DNA of 64,000 bases, taken from positions 682,001 through 746,000 of the forward strand of contig NZ_SWBR01000001.1 in the NCBI RefSeq assembly GCF_005116505.1. Reading direction: 5' to 3'. The DNA comes from Pedobacter polaris (lineage in GTDB: Bacteria; Bacteroidota; Bacteroidia; Sphingobacteriales; Sphingobacteriaceae). Shown in pieces: positions 15,539-24,941 of the stretch. Below the pieces are notes generated by a model. That model was not told where the DNA came from, ran no database searches, and saw nothing but the letters and a program-made list of their open reading frames with translations. Numbering within the stretch: position 1 is the stretch's first letter; the number at the start of each line of letters is the position of its first letter. The position numbers and the translations under genes were made by a program.

Positions 15539-16572
15539 AACGCTTTAATTAGTTCTTCAATGTCGGTATTTGTATGCCAACTACTTAAAACAATTCTATT
15601 TATAATTGGTCCATCCTTATCTGGATAGGGAAAAGAAGAGGCCAATATATTTTTTGCAAGTAATTTTGTGCTAAGGTCAGCATTTTTAGAGAAAAAAACA
15701 GGGAAATTAGGAATAAAATGCCAATCCTTATTTCCGTTTAGCACATTACTTAATGTAGCTATGTTCTGATTTAATTTAGAAAGTTCGACTTCATAAATCT
15801 TTTCAGCATTCATAAAAGCAAAAAGCCCTGCTGCGGCAGGAGGTGAGGCGCCTAAAAAAGCATTTGTCTCTTTTAATTCTGCTATCAGATCTGTATCTCC
15901 AAAAATTATTCCTGCATCAACACCCAATGCTTTAGCCATAGAAGCAATGATGATTGTTTTTACATTTTCACATTTAGGAACTGCAGATAGTGCGCTTAAA
16001 CCATTATTAATGATACCGATTCCGTGCGAATCATCTACTAGCAAAATAATATGCTTTGATTGGTTGATTTGTTTTAGAAAAGAAAAATCATAAATTTCAG
16101 GATAAAGATTGTTCATCGAATTACTAATGATTACCCAATTTTCTTTATCACTTGAGTTTATCTCATCAACTATGTTCACTGCCCAATTTGCAAAAGCTCC
16201 ATCTGTTTGTGGATTATCATTTTGCCATAAAGCAGGGTGAGTATCTGGAGCGTATCTAATTTCTCCAAAATTTACAAAATGTTTAATGGTAAGCTGGGCC
16301 GCCAAATATCCGCTTGAGGTAATTAGCGCACTCCCAGAACCATACTTTTCCGCAGCATAATGTTCAACTTCGTCATAAATGCCAAGCTGAACATTGTTTC
16401 CTCTGCTTGTTCCATTGTTTAATCCAAATTTTTTTAAACCCTCCAGGTACAATGCTAAATAAGCTTCATTTTGAGGAATGCCTAAATAGGCTGTGCCTCC
16501 AAAATAAAGGCGACTTTCAATTCTTGGGCCTAAGTGAGTATTTAATTGCTTAAAGTTTGTGTGATATTGCAT
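15535..16572 (-). CDS. PLP-dependent aminotransferase class I/II fold enzyme (alpha-oxoamine synthase-like)
   Basis: 345 aa fold-type I PLP enzyme. The cofactor-binding Asp/His pair is in VDDSHGIG (Asp180-181, His183), and the Schiff-base lysine is Lys214 in SMAKALG. The aromatic-ring stacking region is SSGYLAAQ. This order resembles 8-amino-7-oxononanoate synthase and KBL. It is short for the family and no bio genes are near, so the product is unknown. Overlaps: 1 bp with the upstream GH18 gene and 4 bp with the downstream histidine phosphatase. It has no signal peptide, so it is cytoplasmic. Confidence 0.83.
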   Translation of the reverse strand: MQYHTNFKQLNTHLGPRIESRLYFGGTAYLGIPQNEAYLALYLEGLKKFGLNNGTSRGNNVQLGIYDEVEHYAAEKYGSGSALITSSGYLAAQLTIKHFVNFGEIRYAPDTHPALWQNDNPQTDGAFANWAVNIVDEINSSDKENWVIISNSMNNLYPEIYDFSFLKQINQSKHIILLVDDSHGIGIINNGLSALSAVPKCENVKTIIIASMAKALGVDAGIIFGDTDLIAELKETNAFLGASPPAAAGLFAFMNAEKIYEVELSKLNQNIATLSNVLNGNKDWHFIPNFPVFFSKNADLSTKLLAKNILASSFPYPDKDGPIINRIVLSSWHTNTDIEELIKAL

Positions 16573-17642
16573 TAATTATAGGGCCTTCCCAGTTGGTCAT
16601 TTGCAGCCTTAATTAATGAATTTGAAGTGTTTGAATCGTGAGAGAATTCCCAAAACATAATTCCATTAGCCCTATCCTTGGCCAACTGCGCTTTTTGCCA
16701 GATCAATTGAATTCCATTATATCCGTAATCTACACCACCAACCGTTGCAAGATTCAAATACACATTAGCTCCGCTTGCTTCGATATCCCTATATCCCTTT
16801 GAAGTGCCACCTGAAGATTTTCCATACAATGGAATACCAACAATCGCCTTTTCTCTTGGCATCTTTTTGGTATCTATCCATGTATTGAGGCTATTAACAC
16901 TCATTTTATAGGTTGCGTGATTTAAAGGGTCTGCTGCATCATAACCTACACCCCCATCATACTGCATAATATTAAAGAAATCTACATATTGATAAGCATC
17001 TTGCGCTATAGCATCTTTATTTGTTGAAGTATAAACGGCTGGTGTTATAGCAGCGCTTAAAAACTTGTTTTCATTATGCAAAGCGACCGATAGTTGTGCC
17101 ATCAGGGTAGTAAAATCAGTGTTAGGATTTCCAGCAACTGTTCTTGGATATTCCCAATCAATATCAACACCATCTAAACCATTTGTTTTTGCAAAATTCA
17201 CCACGTTGTTAACAAAATTGTTTCTTGCTGTTGAAGAAGCAGCAATAGTAGCAAATATGGTTTCTGCGCCCATTACCGAAATTCCAAATTTAACATTATT
17301 GGCTTGGGCTTTTGCTTTCACCGTATTAAACCTTGTATTTTCTGTAGTTGTTAAAGCAATAACAGATCCATCGCCTGTTGGATTGACATTTAAAAAAGCA
17401 AAGAATAAGTGGGTAATCATTTTATACTTGCTATCATCTACCGTTGCAGGGTCTCTGTAACCTGGCATATAAGCCACTATCTTAAAAGTGCCAGCTACCC
17501 AAGGTGTTCTTGTGGGTGGTGTTGGAATGCTAGGTGGATTGGGCGTTGGGGGCGTCGGAGTTGGTGTAGGGTCGCTTTTCTTGCTACATGAAGCGATAGT
17601 TAACACAACGGTTAAGGCAAATAGTATATTTTTTAATTTCAT
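16572..17642 (-). CDS. Family 18 glycoside hydrolase (chitinase-like) lipoprotein
   Basis: 356 aa. A lipoprotein signal ends at Cys19 (TIASC), then a Pro/Thr-rich linker (about 23-47) leads to a GH18 catalytic TIM barrel. The GH18 signature DxxDxDxE is intact: Asp157, Asp160, Asp162, catalytic Glu164 in GLDGVDIDWE. The later MQYDGG and FWEFSHD blocks also fit. No carbohydrate-binding module is seen. It could act on chitin, chito-oligomers or peptidoglycan-derived glycans at the cell surface. It is 16 bp after the esterase gene and overlaps the PLP gene by 1 bp. Confidence 0.92.
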   Translation of the reverse strand: MKLKNILFALTVVLTIASCSKKSDPTPTPTPPTPNPPSIPTPPTRTPWVAGTFKIVAYMPGYRDPATVDDSKYKMITHLFFAFLNVNPTGDGSVIALTTTENTRFNTVKAKAQANNVKFGISVMGAETIFATIAASSTARNNFVNNVVNFAKTNGLDGVDIDWEYPRTVAGNPNTDFTTLMAQLSVALHNENKFLSAAITPAVYTSTNKDAIAQDAYQYVDFFNIMQYDGGVGYDAADPLNHATYKMSVNSLNTWIDTKKMPREKAIVGIPLYGKSSGGTSKGYRDIEASGANVYLNLATVGGVDYGYNGIQLIWQKAQLAKDRANGIMFWEFSHDSNTSNSLIKAANDQLGRPYN

Positions 17643-17658
17643 ATGAATAGAGATTTGG

Positions 17659-18450
17659 TTAGGGATTTACTTGATTTTTAAAAAAGGTAAACTGTTGTTT
17701 TATAGATTTAGCCCAATATGCTTTATTATGTGCACCGGGTTGAGAAGTATATGTTGCATTAAGTTTTAACAAGTCACATTTTTCTTTCAGTTGATTGTTT
17801 GACACATAGAAAAAATCTGATGAACCACAGTCGAAGATTATAGGTTTTGGATTTCCTTTAAGCTTATCTATATTCTCAAAAACAGAAAATTTCTTCCAGA
17901 GTTCACTATCGGCAGGTGGATTGCCCAATAAATCTCCTAATCCGAACTTACCAAATCCATCAGACAACTTTATACCGCCACTTGTACTGCCTGCACTTGT
18001 AAAAAGTTCTGGTCTCTTAATAAACAAGTTAAAAGCGCCATGGCCACCCATACTAAGACCTGTAATAAAGATATGCTGCTCATCAACCTTATATCTCTTC
18101 TTCATATCTGGGTATAACTCATCGAAAAAGAAATTTTCAAATTGCCAATCTGACTTTACCGGACTATTTAAATACCAACTGCTGAATAATCCATCTGGAC
18201 AAACAATTATAAATCCATATTCATCTGCATACTTTTGTGCGTCCATGATATTATTCCATTGCTTATAGTTTCCACTATAACCATGTAAAAGAAAAATGAT
18301 TGGCAGTTTTTCTAACTTCTTATAGTTTTTTGGTTTAAAAACCCAAGTTGTGTCTGTTCTAGGCAAGTTTTTGCTTTGATAAGTCAATTGATCCTGTGCT
18401 AAAACCGACCCACTAAGCAATAATAATAAAGTAACTAAATATAATTTCAT
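17659..18450 (-). CDS. Secreted alpha/beta-hydrolase esterase (EstD/feruloyl-esterase-like)
   Basis: 263 aa with a Sec signal peptide (residues 1-19, VLAQ). The oxyanion-region HGYSG precedes the nucleophile elbow GLSMGG with Ser133. The Asp is likely in FDCGSSDFF and the catalytic His in GAHNKAYW. This is the putative-esterase (S-formylglutathione hydrolase/Esterase D-like) family, which in secreted form often removes acyl groups from polysaccharides. It is the first gene of the minus-strand unit that includes the GH18 enzyme, which supports a polymer-processing role. The upstream 257 bp hold the likely promoter. Confidence 0.87.
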   Translation of the reverse strand: MKLYLVTLLLLLSGSVLAQDQLTYQSKNLPRTDTTWVFKPKNYKKLEKLPIIFLLHGYSGNYKQWNNIMDAQKYADEYGFIIVCPDGLFSSWYLNSPVKSDWQFENFFFDELYPDMKKRYKVDEQHIFITGLSMGGHGAFNLFIKRPELFTSAGSTSGGIKLSDGFGKFGLGDLLGNPPADSELWKKFSVFENIDKLKGNPKPIIFDCGSSDFFYVSNNQLKEKCDLLKLNATYTSQPGAHNKAYWAKSIKQQFTFFKNQVNP

Positions 18451-18707
18451 AACTATTCAAAAACCTGCAATTTATTAGAATACTGATTTCGCATTATCTA
18501 AATTGCGCAAAAAAAAACTAAAAAGATGCATTTTTTTGCAGTTATATTTTGATATCCCGCAAAAACCCGCAGCCTTTAACAGCAAAAGGGGTTCTATCGG
18601 ATTTAACTTCCGTGGGCTTATTGTGGCATTAGCTAGATGGCGTGAAATAATTTCTAAAAGAGGATTTCGTTCTTGATGAATTCAGCTAACTCAATACCTT
18701 TTCAATC

Positions 18708-20042
18708 TTAAAAATTATCATGTATATAAGTCATTATCCTAACCATTTCTTTCCTAACATCAGCCGTAGGTAAAACAAAACTATTGTTCATGAAAGAAAA
18801 TATTAAAGTTCGTCCTTTTTTAGTAGTTACATATCCACTTTGATTATGGTTGTTAGACAAACTTCCTGTTTTACCATAAACAAAAGGTATATCTGTTTTA
18901 GGATAGGCGTTTTTTAATGTGCCAGTTTTTCCACCAGCCGGTAGCATTGTAAATAATCTTTCCCTATCATTTACTTCTGCATAGATCAGTTCTAAAAGCT
19001 TAACCATATCTCTTGGTGTAAACAGGTTTCCTCTTGACAGCCCTGATCCATCTACCCACTTAGGTTTATCTGGTAATGCCGATAAATACGTAGTATTAAT
19101 GTAATCTATAGTTTTAGCAGTGTTTAATTCGATGCCTAATTTGTTAGCATAAACTAATAACAATTGCTCGGCGATAAAATTATCGCTAGGAAGCATCATG
19201 TGCTTGAATACGGTATCGCTTTTTAAGTTATAAATTGTTTTCGCATCAATAGGCATTTTCATGTTTATCATGTCTACATATTTGTTCAATGTATCAACCA
19301 AAAGATTAACAGTTGTTGATGTGCTAACTTTATATGGAACTTGTTGAGCATATTTTGATGGGATAATGGCTGTGGTAAAATTGAATTTATTGGAATTAAA
19401 GTCTCTGGTAACTTTAAACGTTTTTGTATTTGTAATGGAGTCTTTTACAAAACAACTTGCAAAAGTGATTGGCAAAACATCCATATTCCCAGCGGTTTTT
19501 GCGGTAATTAAGACCATGTTATCAAATAATGGCAAATCATTAATTTCTGCTTGGTAATATTCATTGTAATCATCCCATTGCCAACCATTGCCATAAAAAG
19601 ACCCGGTATACCTACCCGGAGCATAAAAGAGTTTTTTAGTGCTTGATTTAAGAAAATCGAATGCTTTTGTCCCCCTTAATTGGGTGTGTAAAAATGATGG
19701 ATCTCCTGTTCCCCAAAAAATTAAAGAATCGCCTCTTTCTATATACCTTAAAGATGGTATGGAATCGGGCATCATTTTTAAGCCGGCATAAAAAGTATAA
19801 AGTTTAGTATTAGATGCAGGAGTGAAATATTTATCGGCATCTTTTTGGTAAATCATTTCTTTTTTCTCCATATCATATAAGGCAAAACCCACATGATATT
19901 TATCGATAATTAGAGAATTTTTAAATTCTTTATTAACTTTTTTAGCAATAATTCGGTTAGGGGCACATGCTGAGAAACAAATCACCAGAACTAGAGTCAA
20001 ATAAATTAGTAGCTTTTTTTTATCTAGGGAGTATTTTTTCAT
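18708..20042 (-). CDS. dacB: D-alanyl-D-alanine carboxypeptidase/endopeptidase (PBP4, S13)
   Basis: Periplasmic penicillin-binding protein that trims or cuts peptidoglycan cross-links. 444 aa with a lipoprotein-like signal ending at Cys26 (CFSAC). The SxxK motif is Ser77-Asn-Thr-Lys80 (TPASNTK). The second motif is in DGSGLSRGN, and KTG boxes are present near the C-terminus (GGKTGTLK and YGKTGSLS). The long insert between the motifs is typical of S13 enzymes. It may be membrane-anchored, unlike soluble E. coli PBP4. The gene stands apart from the esterase unit by 257 bp. Confidence 0.93.
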   Translation of the reverse strand: MKKYSLDKKKLLIYLTLVLVICFSACAPNRIIAKKVNKEFKNSLIIDKYHVGFALYDMEKKEMIYQKDADKYFTPASNTKLYTFYAGLKMMPDSIPSLRYIERGDSLIFWGTGDPSFLHTQLRGTKAFDFLKSSTKKLFYAPGRYTGSFYGNGWQWDDYNEYYQAEINDLPLFDNMVLITAKTAGNMDVLPITFASCFVKDSITNTKTFKVTRDFNSNKFNFTTAIIPSKYAQQVPYKVSTSTTVNLLVDTLNKYVDMINMKMPIDAKTIYNLKSDTVFKHMMLPSDNFIAEQLLLVYANKLGIELNTAKTIDYINTTYLSALPDKPKWVDGSGLSRGNLFTPRDMVKLLELIYAEVNDRERLFTMLPAGGKTGTLKNAYPKTDIPFVYGKTGSLSNNHNQSGYVTTKKGRTLIFSFMNNSFVLPTADVRKEMVRIMTYIHDNF

Positions 20043-20094
20043 TTATAAATCTTTTCTGATGAAAATGTGCGCCCTAATTTATTAATTTAGTTTC

Positions 20095-21348
20095 ATGAAA
20101 TATTGGCAAAGGAAAATAAAAATCCATTCGCTTACTATAATTTTAGTATTGCTTATAGCGCAGATCTGCGTTGCGAATATTGCCTGTGCACAAACATTTT
20201 CTTTTGAAGGAAATCGCAAAAAGAGCTTTGTAAACTTTCAATTGATAAAAAACCTAATTATAATCCCTCTGTATATAAACGGGAAAGGTCCTTATAATTT
20301 TATTTTAGATACAGGAGTTGGTCCTTTGATTATTACAGAGCCTGCTCTTATGGATACCCTTGAGCTTAAAAATTTAAGAACTACAAAAATTTATGGGGTA
20401 GGCGAAGGCGGAGAAATACCTGCGTTTTTAACTTCTGAGCTTAGCGTAACGATTAAAGAGGCAACCATTCAACACATTCCTACAGCAATTTTAAAAGAAG
20501 ATGTTTTTAATCTTTCCAGCTATGTAGGAAAAAAAATTCATGGAATTATAGGATATTATTTCTTTAATAGTTTTGTTGTAAAGATTAGTTATTCAACTCA
20601 GCGTATTGTGTTTTCTTCACCCCTTGAAAAAGCACGAAAAAGGGGTGTGAAATTTCCTCTTGAAATTCAAAACAAAAAACCATACATAATTGTGGATATG
20701 GTAACTCCACAGCAAAAAAATATTAAAGCAAAGCTGATTATAGATTGTGGCGCAAGTCATGCCTTATCTATGGAGGCCCTTGATGGAGCCGCTTTTCCTC
20801 TTCCAGATTCTATAATTACAGCAAATTTAGGAATAGGATTAAGTGGTCCTATAAGTGGTCATGTAGGGAGAATTCCGCTTTTAAAGCTTGGGAAATTTTC
20901 ATTTAAAAATATTATATCGGGTTTTCCTTCATTTGAATCTGTTGCCGCAAAAATAGGCTATGGAATCCAAGACGGAAACTTAGGTGCAGAATTTTTAAGG
21001 AGATTTGATGCAACCTATGACTACCAAAATGCTGCAATATATTTAAAACCTAATCAAGGCTATAGAGCAGATTTTGATCATGATATGTCTGGAATTGAAG
21101 TCTATATAGATCCCAATAACAGCAAGAGGTATTTTATTGGTAGAATTGAAAAGGGTTCTCCAGCTGATAAAGCTGGGTTTTTAGAACAAGATGAAATTAT
21201 ATCATTAGATTTTAAATGGGTTTTACTTTACTCCTTAGAAGAAATCACTAACTTATTTAAGTCTGATGATGGAAAAACTGTTGTGGTTGAAATCATAAGG
21301 GGCGATAAGAATATTGTTAAATTACTAAAACTAAAGCGTAGGGTTTAA
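20095..21348 (+). CDS. Retropepsin-like aspartyl protease with C-terminal PDZ domain
   Basis: 417 aa, with an N-terminal membrane or signal segment (about residues 13-30). Two aspartyl-protease half-sites occur in one chain: Asp72 in ILDTGVG and Asp217 in IIDCGASH, where the second is an unusual DCG. A PDZ domain covers about residues 335-415, with GSPADKAGFLEQDEI. Such retropepsin-PDZ proteins are common in Bacteroidota and are exported, but their substrates are unknown. It is divergent from dacB, with starts 53 bp apart, and lies upstream of a metalloprotease gene. Confidence 0.85.
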   Translation: MKYWQRKIKIHSLTIILVLLIAQICVANIACAQTFSFEGNRKKSFVNFQLIKNLIIIPLYINGKGPYNFILDTGVGPLIITEPALMDTLELKNLRTTKIYGVGEGGEIPAFLTSELSVTIKEATIQHIPTAILKEDVFNLSSYVGKKIHGIIGYYFFNSFVVKISYSTQRIVFSSPLEKARKRGVKFPLEIQNKKPYIIVDMVTPQQKNIKAKLIIDCGASHALSMEALDGAAFPLPDSIITANLGIGLSGPISGHVGRIPLLKLGKFSFKNIISGFPSFESVAAKIGYGIQDGNLGAEFLRRFDATYDYQNAAIYLKPNQGYRADFDHDMSGIEVYIDPNNSKRYFIGRIEKGSPADKAGFLEQDEIISLDFKWVLLYSLEEITNLFKSDDGKTVVVEIIRGDKNIVKLLKLKRRV

Positions 21349-21489
21349 CTATTAGATAATATTAACCGATTACTTTCATTCTTTTTTGAAGCATTTCCCA
21401 CATTATCGTAACATTTCTTTTACTCGGCTATTATATCCATAACACAGTTTTACTTTTAACCTTTTAATACCAAACTAACTTACAATATT

Positions 21490-23982
21490 ATGAGTAAAAA
21501 TCAAAACCTATTGGCTGTAGCTGGGTTGGCATTTTTATGTGCAATTGGGGGTACCACTTTTGCGCAAAGAAGACCAACAACTACTCCGCCAGCATCAGCC
21601 GCAACAACACCTCCTGCAGGCGCAGCTCCTAAAAAAGAAGGGATTAAACCTTTTTCAGAAATAATTACAAATAAAGCCAAAAGCAAAACAGGATTATTTA
21701 AAACCCACAAAGTGGATGATAAATGGTATTTTGAAATTCCTGATTCTATTTTAAACCGTGAAATGCTTGTGGTAACTCGTTTGGCTAAAGTGCCATCTGG
21801 AGTGAAAGTTGGCAACCAACAATATGGAGGTGAGCAACTTAATGAACAAGTATGGCAATGGGAGCGTCGCGGAAAGCAGATTTTTATCCGCGTACCTAGC
21901 TATTCTGTAAAGGCTGATAAAGGTACGGACATGTACGAATCTGTTAAAAACTCTAATCTTTCGAGTATTCTAGCCTCTTTTGATATTAAGGCTTATAATA
22001 AAGATACAACAGGTGTTGTTATTGATGTTACTGATTTTTACAATGGTGATATTATGGCAATTGGCGCTACAGATGCTATAAGAAAAGCCTATAAAACGAC
22101 TGCTTTTGATGCCACAAGATCTTATGTAGATACGATCAAAACATTTCCAATAAACATTGAAGTAGTTACTGCAAAAACCTATCGTTCAGCAGAATCTCCA
22201 ATAGACAATAGCATTGGTGCAATTACATTTGAGTTTAATACTTCGATGTTATTATTACCAAAAACGCCTGCTAAAGCACGTTTAATGGATGCGAGAGTCG
22301 GCTTCTTTGGTCAAGGACAAACGGATTATGGTACTGATGCTCAAAAAGCAGAACGTACAGCTTATATCCATAGATGGAATTTAGTTCCAAAAGATACTGC
22401 CGCTTACAAACGTGGTGAATTGGTAGAACCAGTTAAACCAATTGTTATTTACATTGATCCGGCAACGCCTAAAAAATGGGTGCCATATTTAATTGCCGGC
22501 ATTAACGATTGGCAAGTTGCTTTTGAAGCTGCTGGCTTTAAAAATGCAATCATTGGTAAAGAAGCGCCTACACCTCAACAAGACCCAGAGTTTAGCGTAG
22601 ATGATTCTCGTTATTCTATGGTGCGTTATTTTGCTTCAGATATTGCTAATGCATATGGCCCTCATGTTTCTGATCCTCGTACGGGTCAGATTTTAGAAAC
22701 CCATATCGGTTGGTATCATAACGTGATGAGCTTACTTAGAAATTGGTTCTTTGTTCAAACGGCAGCAATTAATCCAGAAGCTCGTAAATCTAAATTCAGT
22801 GATAACCAAATGGGAGAATTAATCCGTTTTGTATCTTCACATGAAATTGGCCACACCTTAGGTTTACCACACAACTTTGGTTCTAGCTATGCCTATCCTG
22901 TAGATTCGTTACGTTCAAAAGCCTTTACAGATAAATATGCTACCGCTCCTTCAATTATGGACTATGCTCGTTTCAACTATGTTGCACAACCTGGAGATGG
23001 TGTTGTAAGAATGTTCCCTGGAATTGGCGAATATGATAAGTGGGCCGTAAAATGGGGTTATTCTTGGTTTCCTGGCAATTTAACCGTTCAACAAGAAAAG
23101 GAAAAATTAGATGTTTGGACTAAAGCAAAAGCTGGAAACCCATTATATTTCTATGGTCGTCAAGGTAACCAATACGATCCTCGTGATCAAAGTGAAGATT
23201 TAGGTGACAATGCAATGAAAGCTAGTACATATGGTATTGCCAACTTAAAACGGATATTGCCAAACATAGAAAAATGGACTTATGAAGCGGGTAAAGATTA
23301 CAGCAATCTAAGTGAGCTTTACGGAGAGGTGATTGGTCAGTTCAGCAGATACATGGGCCATGTTACTTTTAACATTGGTGGATTAAGTGAAAATTACAAA
23401 ACTTATGAGCAAGCAGGAGCCGTTTATAATTATGTTTCTGAAGCAAAACAAAAAGAAGCTGTTACATTTTTAAATCAGCAATTATTCACTACTCCACTTT
23501 GGTTAATTAATAGCGATCAATTGAACAAATTTGATAATGGCGCTATGTTAACTAGAATTAAAGCAGCACAAACCAGCACCATTAATAATATTTTTACAGT
23601 TTCACGATTGCTTAGAATGTTAGATAATGAAACCAAAAATGGCGCTAGTGCATATACAGTTCCTGAATTATTTACAGATGTTCGTGGAACAATTTTCGCG
23701 GCCAGTAGACCGGATGCATTCAAGCGTAATTTACAAAGAGGGTATATTGATAGACTAGGAAGTTTAATGGTTGATGCACCCGCTCCAATAGGTTTACCTC
23801 CAGGTTTCAACTTTACGCCAATTAACGTTGGTGTTACAGATATCAGACCTTTAGTTAGGGTAGAGTTAAAAACTTTAGCAGCAGCTGCTAAAGCTCGAGC
23901 AGCAGCTGGAGATGCAATGACTAAAGCTCATTATGAAGATTTAGTTACTAGAATAAATGATATCCTTGATCCTAAAAAATAA
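21490..23982 (+). CDS. Large secreted zinc metalloprotease (DUF5117/DUF4953 family)
   Basis: 830 aa, with a Sec signal peptide (cleavage near TFAQ, residue 25) and a Pro/Ala/Thr-rich spacer. A DUF5117-like N-terminal part (about 85-290) is followed by the metallopeptidase domain. The zinc site HEIGHTLGLPH starts at His451 (His451, Glu452, His455, His461), the extended HExxHxxGxxH motif of metzincin-like enzymes. A C-terminal DUF4953-like region follows. It probably acts in the periplasm or outside the cell. A strong terminator at 23998-24026 follows the gene. Confidence 0.9.
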   Translation: MSKNQNLLAVAGLAFLCAIGGTTFAQRRPTTTPPASAATTPPAGAAPKKEGIKPFSEIITNKAKSKTGLFKTHKVDDKWYFEIPDSILNREMLVVTRLAKVPSGVKVGNQQYGGEQLNEQVWQWERRGKQIFIRVPSYSVKADKGTDMYESVKNSNLSSILASFDIKAYNKDTTGVVIDVTDFYNGDIMAIGATDAIRKAYKTTAFDATRSYVDTIKTFPINIEVVTAKTYRSAESPIDNSIGAITFEFNTSMLLLPKTPAKARLMDARVGFFGQGQTDYGTDAQKAERTAYIHRWNLVPKDTAAYKRGELVEPVKPIVIYIDPATPKKWVPYLIAGINDWQVAFEAAGFKNAIIGKEAPTPQQDPEFSVDDSRYSMVRYFASDIANAYGPHVSDPRTGQILETHIGWYHNVMSLLRNWFFVQTAAINPEARKSKFSDNQMGELIRFVSSHEIGHTLGLPHNFGSSYAYPVDSLRSKAFTDKYATAPSIMDYARFNYVAQPGDGVVRMFPGIGEYDKWAVKWGYSWFPGNLTVQQEKEKLDVWTKAKAGNPLYFYGRQGNQYDPRDQSEDLGDNAMKASTYGIANLKRILPNIEKWTYEAGKDYSNLSELYGEVIGQFSRYMGHVTFNIGGLSENYKTYEQAGAVYNYVSEAKQKEAVTFLNQQLFTTPLWLINSDQLNKFDNGAMLTRIKAAQTSTINNIFTVSRLLRMLDNETKNGASAYTVPELFTDVRGTIFAASRPDAFKRNLQRGYIDRLGSLMVDAPAPIGLPPGFNFTPINVGVTDIRPLVRVELKTLAAAAKARAAAGDAMTKAHYEDLVTRINDILDPKK

Positions 23983-23997
23983 TATTATTTAATATAG

Positions 23998-24026
23998 CCC
24001 GCTCTAAAATTAGAGCGGGTTTTTTT
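23998..24026 (+). terminator. Rho-independent terminator after the metalloprotease gene
   Basis: CCCGCTCTA (23998-24006) pairs with TAGAGCGGG (24011-24019), with loop AAAT, followed by seven T. A perfect 9-bp GC-rich stem with a T-run. Confidence 0.9.
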
Positions 24027-24037
24027 ATGTTTGCACC

Positions 24038-24904
24038 ATGCTGAAAAGAACTATACTATTTTTAATATTTTCTGTAGGAAGCTTTGCCTTCGCACAAAAT
24101 GTCGATTCTATAGCTGTTGTTAAAACCAAATGGCAAAAACAAAAAATAGCACCAAAAACTAAATTGGTTAGCCATCATTTTAATGGGAAAAATCTGTTTA
24201 TGGCGAACCAAAATATCTCCTACGTTGAGGTTAAGCCTAGAGGAAATGCTCCGTTATTTGCAATTGGTGCAGATGTGAAAGTATTAAAAGTCACACAAAT
24301 ATTCGGCAAGGAAAACAATGCCATCGCTGCTATAAATGGAACCTTTTTCGATATTAAAAATGGTGGGTCTGTAGATTTTGTTAAAGTAGGTGGAGCGGTA
24401 ATTAATCAAAATCGTCTCGAAAAAAACAATACAAGAGCAAGACACCAAAGAGCTGCTATTTTAATTAATAATGGCAAATTAAGCATCAAAAAATGGGATG
24501 GAAGCACTAATTGGGAAGATAGTTTAACCGAAAAAGATGTAATGAATAGTGGCCCTTTATTAATTTATAATCAAAAAATTGAAGAATTAGACACCACGGC
24601 TTTCAATAGGCTTCGTCATCCACGGAGTGCAATTGGAATTAAAGCAGATGGAACAGTGATTTTGTTAACTGTTGACGGAAGACAGGAAAATTCTGCAGGG
24701 ATGAGTCTTTTCGAGCTAACCAAAGTAATGAGGTGGCTGGGTTGTACAAGTGCCATTAATTTAGATGGTGGGGGCTCTACAACTTTGTGGGTTAGTAGTG
24801 CTCCAGAAAACGGAGTAGTAAATTATCCTTCCGATAATAAAAAATGGGATCATGAAGGCACAAGAAAAGTTGCTAATGTTATCCTATTAAAAAAGAAACA
24901 ATAA
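24038..24904 (+). CDS. Phosphodiester glycosidase family protein (NAGPA-like)
   Basis: 288 aa with a signal peptide (residues 1-19, FAFAQ). Matches the NAGPA/DUF2233 fold, whose mammalian member uncovers mannose-6-phosphate by removing GlcNAc. Family blocks visible are AAINGTFFD (about 104-112), RHPRSAIGI and NLDGGGSTTLWV. In bacteria such proteins are thought to act on periplasmic or wall phosphodiester-linked sugars, but the substrate is unknown here. Its start is only 12 bp after the preceding terminator T-run. The lipoprotein gene follows 37 bp downstream. Confidence 0.85.
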   Translation: MLKRTILFLIFSVGSFAFAQNVDSIAVVKTKWQKQKIAPKTKLVSHHFNGKNLFMANQNISYVEVKPRGNAPLFAIGADVKVLKVTQIFGKENNAIAAINGTFFDIKNGGSVDFVKVGGAVINQNRLEKNNTRARHQRAAILINNGKLSIKKWDGSTNWEDSLTEKDVMNSGPLLIYNQKIEELDTTAFNRLRHPRSAIGIKADGTVILLTVDGRQENSAGMSLFELTKVMRWLGCTSAINLDGGGSTTLWVSSAPENGVVNYPSDNKKWDHEGTRKVANVILLKKKQ

Positions 24905-24941
24905 TATCTTTACCACGTTATTTATTGAATAATAGCATAAA

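Noticed and set aside
18451..18707. Small genes in the gap between the esterase and dacB
   Set aside because: A short plus-strand frame ending in ISKRGFRS has no start codon in place and no recognisable family; it is likely chance.
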